The notes below the pieces were generated by a model. It did no database searches. It was not told the DNA's origin and worked only from the letters and a program-made list of their open reading frames with translations. Source: SZUA-430 sp964483585 (GTDB lineage Bacteria; Pseudomonadota; Alphaproteobacteria; Micropepsales; Micropepsaceae). From it: DNA of 48,674 bases. The position numbers and the translations under genes are program-made. The number at the start of each line of letters is the position of its first letter. Position 1 is the stretch's first letter. Of this stretch, positions 8,381 to 15,269 are shown piece after piece. The stretch spans positions 1 through 48,674 of the forward strand of contig CAZABH010000026.1 in assembly GCA_964483585.1 (NCBI GenBank), written 5' to 3'.

Positions 8381-10033
8381 TCAGCCCCGGCCCAGCTTGA
8401 CCGGCACGAACACGCGCTGGTTCTTGCCGCGCTCGATGAACAGCAACACGGAGGGCCGCTTCATCGACTTGGCCGCCGACACCGCAGCTGTCACGTCCGA
8501 GACGCTGCGCACATCCTTGCCCGAGGCCTGGATGATGCGGTCGCCGGGCTGCAGCCCCTGCTCGGCCGCGTCACTGTCGCGGTCAACATTGGTAATCACG
8601 ACACCTTCGGCATCGGCATCAAGCCTCAGGCTTGAACGCAGGGCCGGCGTGATCGTCGCCAGATCGAGCCCCAGCGCCGATACCTTGGCGCCGCCACCAG
8701 GGCGCGACGCGCCCTCGCCATTGTCATCGCTGCCGCTGCGGGCCGCAAGCGTCTGCGGATCGGGACGCTTGGCCACCGTCACGGATATCGTCGTCTCGCG
8801 ATTGTCGCGCCAGACGACGAACTTCGCATTCTGGTTCACTTGCAATGCAGCCACGCGCCGCGAGAGATCACGGTTGTCCTTGACGGCAACGCCATCCATG
8901 CGGATGACAACGTCACCGGTGCGAAAACCAGCCCGCTCGGCAGGGCTCTTTTCGATCACCTGCGCGACGATCGCACCACTCGCGTTCGGCAAGCCCAGGC
9001 TTGCCGCAGCCTCCTCGTTCAGGCTCTGGATCTGTACGCCAAGCCAGCCGCGTGTGACCGAGCCGGTTTGCTTGAGATCCGACACGATGCGCTGGATCGT
9101 CGATGAAGGAATGGCAAAACCGATACCCACACTTCCGCCCGATGGCGAGAAGATCGCGGTATTCATGCCGATGACGCGACCCGACAGGTCGAACGTGGGG
9201 CCGCCAGAGTTGCCACGGTTGATCGAGGCATCGATCTGGATGAAGTCGGTGAACTGCGCACCACCAACATCGTCACGGCCACGCGCCGACACGATGCCAG
9301 CCGTCACCGTTCCGCCGAGGCCGAAGGGATTGCCCACGGCAAGAACCCAGTCGCCAACGCGGACCTTGGAGTCGTCGCCAAAGCTGACCGTCGGGAAATT
9401 GCGACCACCTTCGATCTTGAGCACGGCAATATCCGTCGCTTCATCGCGCCCGATGACCTTGGCCTTGTAGGTCTTGCTGTCCGAGAACGCGACCTCGATC
9501 TCGGTCGCATTCGCAATGACGTGGTTGTTCGTGATCATGAGACCGTTGGATTCGACCACAAAGCCAGAGCCCTGCACCTCGCCGCGATTGCGCGGACGGT
9601 CAGGACCACCGCGACGGAACCGTTCGAAATAGTCGCGCAGGCCGGGCGGCAGGCCTTCCAGGTCATCATCGCTGATCTCGGGTTGGGACGGCGCCGTCAC
9701 CTTTGCACGGATGCTGACCACGGCCGGCGACACACGCTCGACGATGTCGGCAAATGTCCCTGCAGCACCCAGCCCCGCCCGGCCCATGACGGGCGAGGTC
9801 GTAGCAGCACCGATAACCGGCGCGGCCGCAGGCGCAGAAACCGCGGGCTGCGCCACCGCAGGCACGCCACCGCCACTCCATGCAAACCCGAACACGGCAC
9901 CCGCCGTAGCCGCCATCGCAATGGCAGCCGAACTCAGGAGCAGCACGCCACGCGTGGGACGCGCGGATTGTTCCGACCGGAGACCCGGCGACGCCACCGG
10001 TTCACTGTGAGGCGATGCAGACCCATCTGACAT
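8381..10033 (-). CDS. degP: Periplasmic serine protease Do-like (DegP/HtrA) with two PDZ domains
   Basis: The 550-residue protein has a short cytoplasmic N-terminus, one anchor or uncleaved signal segment (about 29-52) and a proline/alanine-rich linker. The trypsin-like domain carries the triad His171 (ITNNHVIANA), Asp201 (EATDIAVLKI) and Ser276 (NRGNSGGPTFDL). Two PDZ domains follow (RGWLGVQIQ... and a second ending ...VFVPVKLGRG). It degrades or refolds damaged envelope proteins. ATG at 10033 is chosen because AAGGAGTG lies just before it. It heads a set with a two-component system, an arrangement common for envelope-stress control, and its upstream region carries repeats that may be regulator sites. 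Confidence 0.95.
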   Translation of the reverse strand: MSDGSASPHSEPVASPGLRSEQSARPTRGVLLLSSAAIAMAATAGAVFGFAWSGGGVPAVAQPAVSAPAAAPVIGAATTSPVMGRAGLGAAGTFADIVERVSPAVVSIRAKVTAPSQPEISDDDLEGLPPGLRDYFERFRRGGPDRPRNRGEVQGSGFVVESNGLMITNNHVIANATEIEVAFSDSKTYKAKVIGRDEATDIAVLKIEGGRNFPTVSFGDDSKVRVGDWVLAVGNPFGLGGTVTAGIVSARGRDDVGGAQFTDFIQIDASINRGNSGGPTFDLSGRVIGMNTAIFSPSGGSVGIGFAIPSSTIQRIVSDLKQTGSVTRGWLGVQIQSLNEEAAASLGLPNASGAIVAQVIEKSPAERAGFRTGDVVIRMDGVAVKDNRDLSRRVAALQVNQNAKFVVWRDNRETTISVTVAKRPDPQTLAARSGSDDNGEGASRPGGGAKVSALGLDLATITPALRSSLRLDADAEGVVITNVDRDSDAAEQGLQPGDRIIQASGKDVRSVSDVTAAVSAAKSMKRPSVLLFIERGKNQRVFVPVKLGRG

Positions 10034-10085
10034 GAGACACTCCTTGAAGATTACCCAGATCCCGCCCTCGATCCCGCGGGACAAA

Positions 10086-10179
10086 CATGACCTGATCTAT
10101 ATAGTCATTGGATCCTGTCCGGAAACTGTCCGCAAGGTGAAGAAATTGTTACCAAATCATGACCCGAAATTCAGGTCAT
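10086..10179. promoter_or_regulatory. Repeat-rich upstream region of htrA (possible regulator sites)
   Basis: Two identical CTGTCCG heptamers at 10115-10121 and 10126-10132 are exactly 11 bp apart, one helical turn. This tandem layout is typical of OmpR/PhoB-family sites. A second element, ATGACC (10159-10164) / GGTCAT (10174-10179), is an inverted repeat with a 9-bp spacer, and CATGACC recurs at 10086-10092. All lie 50-150 bases upstream of the htrA ATG and after the ccmE stop. Binding by the neighbouring regulator is inference. Confidence 0.45.
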
Positions 10180-10197
10180 AATCTGCGGATTTCCGGC

Positions 10198-10644
10198 TCA
10201 GGGCGCCGCCTCGTTGTGCTTCCAGACGCCCTTTTCCTTGAGTGCACGGGCAACCTCGGGTGGCATATAGTTCTCGTCGTGCTTGGCTAGGACATTGCTC
10301 GCGCGAAACCCACCTTCGGCGTTGAAGGCACCCGTCACCACCACGCCCTGCCCTTCGCGGAACAGGTCCGGCAGATCCTTGTCATAGGAGACGGTGACAT
10401 CCGCTTCTCCATCAGTGACCTTGAACTCGACGTCGAACCCCTCGCCATGGCGGATGCTGCCCTCGGCAACCAACCCGCCAAGATTGAACAGGCGCCCCGG
10501 TTCGACCGCGCGCGCCTTGGCCTCACTGGGTGTGTAGAAGAACAGCGTCGCATCGCCAAGCGCATAGACCACCAGCGTCACAGCAACGACTGCAACGCTC
10601 ATTGCACCGGCCAGGAAGGCAAATCGTCTTTGCTTGCGCGTCAT
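10198..10644 (-). CDS. ccmE: Cytochrome c maturation haem chaperone CcmE
   Basis: The 148-residue protein has one N-terminal membrane anchor (about 9-30) and a periplasmic OB-fold domain. The diagnostic LAKHDENYMPPE is present, with His122 as the covalent haem attachment residue and Tyr126 as the nearby haem ligand, matching His130/Tyr134 of the E. coli protein. It receives haem from CcmC and passes it to CcmF/H. None of those partner genes is in this window; it lies 43 bases after rsmB on the same strand, so it may be the last gene of a guaB-rsmB-ccmE unit. Confidence 0.96.
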   Translation of the reverse strand: MTRKQRRFAFLAGAMSVAVVAVTLVVYALGDATLFFYTPSEAKARAVEPGRLFNLGGLVAEGSIRHGEGFDVEFKVTDGEADVTVSYDKDLPDLFREGQGVVVTGAFNAEGGFRASNVLAKHDENYMPPEVARALKEKGVWKHNEAAP

Positions 10645-10687
10645 CTGGATAATTTACAGGTCTGGGCGGATGCACTGCAAGGACCCG

Positions 10688-11905
10688 TCATCGCCTGCGC
10701 AACTCGGCCGCATAAAAACCATCCGTCCCTGTAGAAGCCGGCGTCAACGCAAGTGTGCGCGACACTTCCCATGATGGGTTCCGGCAGCAAAAGTCTGCTA
10801 CTTGCCCGGGACCTTCCTCGGCAAGAACAGAGCAGACGGCATAGACGATACGGCCTTTCGGTCCAACCAGCACCACCGCCCGCTCAAGCAGCTGCGCCTG
10901 AGCCGCGAGATAACCCTGCAACCGCGCAGCATCGAGCGTCCACTTGGCCTCGGGATTGCGCCGCCACGTCCCGCTGCCCGAACACGGCGCATCGACGAAG
11001 ACAAGGTCTGCCCCTGCCAGGACCAGCTGCGCAACGCGCTCGCCATAAGGATCTCCGGCAATGGATATGATGCCAGAGCCCGAGCGCGCCCGACGCGGCC
11101 CCAGCGCCATGAGCCGGTCGATGGACACATCACAGGCAAGCACACGCCCGCGATCCTGCATCAAGGCTGCCATTGCAAGCGCCTTGCCGCCAGCGCCACT
11201 GGCAAGGTCGACAACCGTATCACCGGGCTGTGGCGCAGCGAACAATACCGCCAGCTGCGAGCTCTCGTCCTGGATCTCGATCCGCCCCTCGACATAGCAG
11301 GCAAGCCCGGTCACCCGTGCATCACTGCCCGCTTCAAGCCGAACCCCGTCCGGCGCACGCGCGCATGGGCGTGCGGAGAGGCCAGCGCGCACAAGCTCGT
11401 CCAGCACCTCGTCGCGCCGGGCCTTCAGCGTGTTGACCCGCAGGTCCAGGGGCGCGCGCTCATTCAAGGCGGCGATCTCGGCCGCAAGCCTCTCGCCAAA
11501 CACACGCTCCAACTGAGGCAACAGCCATCCGGGCACATTCAGCAGGACGTCGACGGAACCGGGCACATACGCAGCAAGTCGGCTGTCCTCCTCCCGCGTC
11601 AGCGCCCCGGGCGCATGGGCCCCGTCCGTAACAAGACGCGAGATGTCCTCGACGGAAAGCCGATCGCACACTGCTAACGAACCAAGGACCAGACTGCGAC
11701 CAGTGCGCATGCCGAACACGGCCTCGCACTCGCCCAGTCGCCGCAGGACCGCATAGACCCGCTCGGTAATCGCAGCGCGATCCTTCGAACCGGCAAACCT
11801 ATGCGCACGCCCCCATGCCTGCAGGGCACGATCGGCAGCCGAGCGGCCTTGCAGAACCTGGTCCAGAACCTCGACTGCAGCTTGAAGCCGTGCGCCAGGC
11901 GTCAT
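10688..11905 (-). CDS. rsmB: 16S rRNA m5C967-type methyltransferase (RsmB/NOP family)
   Basis: The 405-residue protein has an N-terminal NusB-like region (about 1-135) and a Rossmann methyltransferase domain. The SAM loop is DLASGAGGKA (233-242); motif IV is DAPCSGSGTWRRNPE with Cys308, and the catalytic motif VI cysteine is Cys358 in VYAVCSV. The two-cysteine set marks an RNA 5-methylcytosine methyltransferase. RsmB is the closest functional model, but other NOP family rRNA targets cannot be excluded. Its start overlaps the guaB stop by 4 bases, so it is translationally coupled, a pairing seen in many alphaproteobacteria. Confidence 0.88.
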   Translation of the reverse strand: MTPGARLQAAVEVLDQVLQGRSAADRALQAWGRAHRFAGSKDRAAITERVYAVLRRLGECEAVFGMRTGRSLVLGSLAVCDRLSVEDISRLVTDGAHAPGALTREEDSRLAAYVPGSVDVLLNVPGWLLPQLERVFGERLAAEIAALNERAPLDLRVNTLKARRDEVLDELVRAGLSARPCARAPDGVRLEAGSDARVTGLACYVEGRIEIQDESSQLAVLFAAPQPGDTVVDLASGAGGKALAMAALMQDRGRVLACDVSIDRLMALGPRRARSGSGIISIAGDPYGERVAQLVLAGADLVFVDAPCSGSGTWRRNPEAKWTLDAARLQGYLAAQAQLLERAVVLVGPKGRIVYAVCSVLAEEGPGQVADFCCRNPSWEVSRTLALTPASTGTDGFYAAELRRR

Positions 11906-13365
11906 CCGGACATGGGATAGTTGGGCGACTCGCGCGTGACCACGATGGAATGCGGATGACTTTCGCGCAGGCCCGCTGACGAAATGCGCACGAACTTCGC
12001 GTTGGCTTGGAAATCGGCGATGGTTCGACTACCCGTGTATCCCATCGACGCTCGCAATCCCCCAACCAGCTGGTGCACGACGCTCGAAATGGGCCCCTTG
12101 TAGGGAACCTGCCCCTCGACACCCTCCGGCACCAGCTTGAGCGTATCCTTGACCTCCGCCTGGAAATACCGATCCGCCGACCCGCGCGCCATGGCGCCGA
12201 GCGAACCCATGCCGCGATAGGACTTGTAGCTGCGCCCCTGATAGAGAAAGACCTCACCGGGACTTTCGTCCGTACCGGCGAACAACGAACCCAGCATGGC
12301 GCAACTCGCACCGGCCGCGATGGCCTTGGCAAAGTCGCCCGAAAATTTGATGCCACCGTCCGCGATCACGGGCACGCCCTGTGCCCGCGCGACTTCCACA
12401 ACATTCAGGATGGCGGTCAGCTGCGGCACGCCCACACCTGCGACCATGCGCGTCGTACAGATGGAACCGGGTCCGATGCCCACCTTGATCGCGTCCGCGC
12501 CAGCTCCCATGAGCGCACGCGCAGCCTCTGCCGTGGCGACATTGCCTGCGATGACCTGGATCTGGTTTGACTGGCGCTTGATGCGCTCGACAGCCTCGAT
12601 GACGCGCGCGGAATGTCCATGGGCCGTGTCCACGACGATGACATCGGCTCCTGCTGCAATCAGATGCTCGGACCGCTCCTGGCCGTCATTGCCAACGGTC
12701 GTGGCAGCACCGACGCGCAACCGCCCCTGTCCGTCCTTGGCTGCGTTTGGATGCGATTCCGCTTTCTCGATATCCTTGACGGTGATCAGGCCGACACACC
12801 GGAATTGGTCGTCCACCACCAGCAATTTCTCGATACGGTGATGGTGCAAGAGCCGTTTGGCCTCGTCCATGCCGATGCTCTGGCGCACGGTGACAAGCTT
12901 GTCGCGCGTCATGAGCTCAGAGACAGGCTGGCGCAGATCGGTCGCAAATCGCACATCGCGATTGGTCAGGATGCCGACCAGCTTGCCGCTCGAGGGTTCG
13001 ACGACGGGGATGCCAGAGATACGATGTGTTTCCCGAAGGCTACGGGCCTCTGCCAACGTCGCATCGGGCGCGATCGTGATCGGGTTGAAGACGATCCCGC
13101 TCTCGAACTTCTTGACCTGGCGCACGTGAGAAGCCTGCTCCTCAGGTGTCATGTTCCTGTGGATCACGCCCATGCCACCAGCCTGTGCCATGGCAATCGC
13201 GAGCCGGGCTTCGGTCACTGTATCCATGGCGGCTGAAATGAGCGGAACCGCCAGCTCGATGGTTCGCGTCAATTTCGTGCGGGTATCAGCCTGTCCCGGC
13301 AAAACCTCGGACGCACCGGGGACCAGCAGGACATCGTCGAACGTGAGGGCTTCCTGGATCTGCAA
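11902..13365 (-). CDS. guaB: IMP dehydrogenase
   Basis: The 487-residue enzyme oxidises IMP to XMP with NAD+, the rate-limiting step of GMP synthesis. It has the family opening EALTFDDVLLVPG, a CBS pair inserted at about 92-205, the phosphate/active-site loop GIGPGSICTTRMV with catalytic Cys303, and the flap region ending near YKGPISSVVHQLVGGLRASMGYTG. The first codon is TTG at 13365 with AAGGGA about 6 bases upstream; no ATG is in a suitable place and the N-terminus fits the family exactly. A TTG start may keep expression moderate. Confidence 0.97.
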   Translation of the reverse strand: MQIQEALTFDDVLLVPGASEVLPGQADTRTKLTRTIELAVPLISAAMDTVTEARLAIAMAQAGGMGVIHRNMTPEEQASHVRQVKKFESGIVFNPITIAPDATLAEARSLRETHRISGIPVVEPSSGKLVGILTNRDVRFATDLRQPVSELMTRDKLVTVRQSIGMDEAKRLLHHHRIEKLLVVDDQFRCVGLITVKDIEKAESHPNAAKDGQGRLRVGAATTVGNDGQERSEHLIAAGADVIVVDTAHGHSARVIEAVERIKRQSNQIQVIAGNVATAEAARALMGAGADAIKVGIGPGSICTTRMVAGVGVPQLTAILNVVEVARAQGVPVIADGGIKFSGDFAKAIAAGASCAMLGSLFAGTDESPGEVFLYQGRSYKSYRGMGSLGAMARGSADRYFQAEVKDTLKLVPEGVEGQVPYKGPISSVVHQLVGGLRASMGYTGSRTIADFQANAKFVRISSAGLRESHPHSIVVTRESPNYPMSG

Positions 13366-13481
13366 GTCGTTCCCTTTCTTTGTCAGGCGCGGTAGGGGGA
13401 AGCGAGTTGCGATGTGGAACTAAGCCCTTTGCCTTGCGAAGTAAAGCGGGCCCAATTGTCTCAGGCTTCAACTCAGGAAAA

Positions 13482-14549
13482 TCAGGCAGCCTGAGGCGCT
13501 GAATGCAGGCTCCAGACCTTCAACATGGCTTTGGCGCGTGACGAGGTCACCGAGTCATAGGCGCGCGCCACATCCGCGAGAAAGGCTGGCGGCCGGACTG
13601 CACCGGACTGCAGCTTGTCGATCTGCACGACGATGGCTGTGAATTCCAGTCGGTCCGCCCCCATCGCTTTGCAGGCAATCGCGAGTGGTTCGCCGCCAAT
13701 GTCGGCAACGATGCGCCGCGCGGTCTCGAGATCCACGCCGGTCACGATTGCAAGAGCCTGCGTAAACCCCTGGAGATCCCCTGCGCGCGCCTTTGCAAGA
13801 AGCGCCCGCACCTCACCCGACATCCAGGCAGGCTGCTGCGGCAATGACCGGACAAGCGCCGCCCCACGCTCGGCAACCAATTCGGCGATGATGCCGTCAA
13901 GTTCGCGGGGCTCAATCGGAAATTGCTTCAGGATCGACTGGCGCAGCGCGGCCGAGACATACCAGAACATCTGGTAGGCAAGATCCTTGGGCATGTCTTC
14001 GCGCCCGATCAACGGCTTGCGGATCTGCTCCACGCCTTGCGCGATGGCAACAAGGTCATTGAAGACAATGCGTGGAATCACGGCGCCGGCATTGGACAAC
14101 AGGGCATGCAGCACCTTTGGCTCCTTGAGCCCGACGAGGGCTGCAACCACCTCGGCTGGAACGTGGGCGCGACGCGCAATGACCTCACGGTGTCCGCTGC
14201 TGCGCGCCTCGATGATGTCGAGCAGATCGCGCGTGGACAGGACAGGAGAATGCGACAGGATGGGCTCTGCTATGTCGAGATCGTCATTGGCAAGGGCGCG
14301 GATCAGCTCGCGGGGCGCACCATCAAGCGTCGCAATACGGCAGGCCAGCTTCTTGCGGATATCCGCCTCGACCTCGTGCAAGAGGCCAGTGAGGATCTGG
14401 TCGATCAACAGGGTGACACCCGGTGGAAGATCACCACAACTATCCAGGATCAGCCCAGCCACGCGGTCGAACAGCGCATGACGACCCGCGCAGGAACGAT
14501 CGCGAGCCAGCTCTGTCAGCTCTTGAAGCGAAGTATGCACGGCGGACAT
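13482..14549 (-). CDS. DUF2336 domain protein
   Basis: The 355-residue cytosolic protein is almost all helical, with HEAT-like pairs such as LIRALANDDLDIAEPILSHSPVLSTRDLLDII and HREVIARRAHVPAEVVAALVGLKEPKVLHALLSNAGAVI. These belong to the DUF2336 family, common in alphaproteobacteria and of unknown function. ATG at 14549 is the only ATG near the start of recognisable family sequence; the upstream reading frame is open but its translation looks non-coding and overlaps the divergent lipoprotein gene. The ribosome-binding site is weak. It is transcribed alone, ending 116 bases before guaB begins. Confidence 0.85.
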   Translation of the reverse strand: MSAVHTSLQELTELARDRSCAGRHALFDRVAGLILDSCGDLPPGVTLLIDQILTGLLHEVEADIRKKLACRIATLDGAPRELIRALANDDLDIAEPILSHSPVLSTRDLLDIIEARSSGHREVIARRAHVPAEVVAALVGLKEPKVLHALLSNAGAVIPRIVFNDLVAIAQGVEQIRKPLIGREDMPKDLAYQMFWYVSAALRQSILKQFPIEPRELDGIIAELVAERGAALVRSLPQQPAWMSGEVRALLAKARAGDLQGFTQALAIVTGVDLETARRIVADIGGEPLAIACKAMGADRLEFTAIVVQIDKLQSGAVRPPAFLADVARAYDSVTSSRAKAMLKVWSLHSAPQAA

Positions 14550-14654
14550 CCATTCATGTATGAACCATGACGCAGTGCACGAAGATTGGCAGAAAATCCT
14601 TAATGCCGGCTTTGGGGACACGCCCCAACCCGGCTTGACGACAACGGCAGAGAA

Positions 14655-14676
14655 AGCGTTAACTTGCGCTAACGCT
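14655..14676. promoter_or_regulatory. Inverted repeat in the DUF2336/lipoprotein divergent promoter
   Basis: AGCGTTA (14655-14661) and TAACGCT (14670-14676) form a perfect 7-bp inverted repeat with an 8-bp spacer, ending 20 bases before the lipoprotein ATG. A TTGACG hexamer near 14635 lies 17 bases upstream of GTTAAC, which overlaps the left arm, so the repeat could cover the -10 region and act as an operator. A related TTAAC...CTAACGCT string occurs upstream of the Wza-type gene near 46559. Confidence 0.4.
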
Positions 14677-14696
14677 TGACCAAAGGGGAACCGCTC

Positions 14697-14990
14697 ATGC
14701 GCCGTCGTCTTCTCGCTCTCGCCGCAATGGCGCCACTGATGCTGGTCGCCTGCTCGACCTCGGAATACCAGAAGGACCCGATGTACGATGTCGGCTTCGC
14801 TGATGGCTGCGCAACCGGCACCGCACGCGCCCAGGGCGCTCCGCCCTCCAAACCGGTTCGCGACGAGCTCGAGTGGAAAAACAGCGACGCCTACCGTGCG
14901 GGCTGGAAGGCCGGCTTTGGATCCTGCAACACCAGTGGGGCGCGGTCGGACTCGATGGGTCACGACAGGGACCCGCACAGCCGCCCGTAA
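14697..14990 (+). CDS. Small lipoprotein of unknown function
   Basis: The 97-residue product has a lipoprotein signal RRRLLALAAMAPLMLVAC with lipobox LVAC and Cys19 as the lipidated residue. The mature part carries two similar short units, MYDVGFADGCATG and AYRAGWKAGFGSC, each a Tyr/Phe-x3-Gly-x3-Gly pattern ending in cysteine, which may pair. I do not recognise a named family. ATG at 14697 follows AAGGGGA. It is followed 24 bases later by another small membrane or secreted protein gene and could form a two-gene unit. Confidence 0.75.
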   Translation: MRRRLLALAAMAPLMLVACSTSEYQKDPMYDVGFADGCATGTARAQGAPPSKPVRDELEWKNSDAYRAGWKAGFGSCNTSGARSDSMGHDRDPHSRP

Positions 14991-15014
14991 CGCGCATCAA
15001 GGAGATATCTGGCC

Positions 15015-15269
15015 ATGCGATCGATTGCCTTCCTGATCGTGCTGCTGCAGCTTGCGCTGCTCGGCCCTCTCTACGCGATGTATGGCCAGGTTGATCCGTG
15101 CCGCGCCCTTGCCAAGGATATCGCGGTCCGGGCCGAACAAGCTGGCGGCCTGGGTACAGCCATTGAGGGGGCCTTCGTTGACCTCGAAGTCAGCGCCCGG
15201 AAGGACGTTGCAAGCAAATCGACACTGGAGTGCGCGGCGGAATTGGCAGGCAACTGGACGGGTGGCTAG
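15015..15269 (+). CDS. Small membrane or secreted protein of unknown function
   Basis: The 84-residue product begins with a hydrophobic segment (about 4-22, IAFLIVLLQLALLGPLYAMY), either an anchor or a signal peptide, followed by a short polar domain with two cysteines (DPCRAL, LECAAEL). AAGGAGAT sits about 8 bases before the ATG, a strong ribosome-binding site. No family is recognised. Its last 4 bases overlap the end of the convergent antiporter gene. It lies just downstream of the small lipoprotein and is probably co-transcribed with it. Confidence 0.6.
   Translation: MRSIAFLIVLLQLALLGPLYAMYGQVDPCRALAKDIAVRAEQAGGLGTAIEGAFVDLEVSARKDVASKSTLECAAELAGNWTGG

Noticed and set aside
14550..14978. 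N-terminal extension of the DUF2336 gene
   Set aside because: It overlaps the divergent lipoprotein gene and lacks family similarity; the DUF2336 part starts at 14549.
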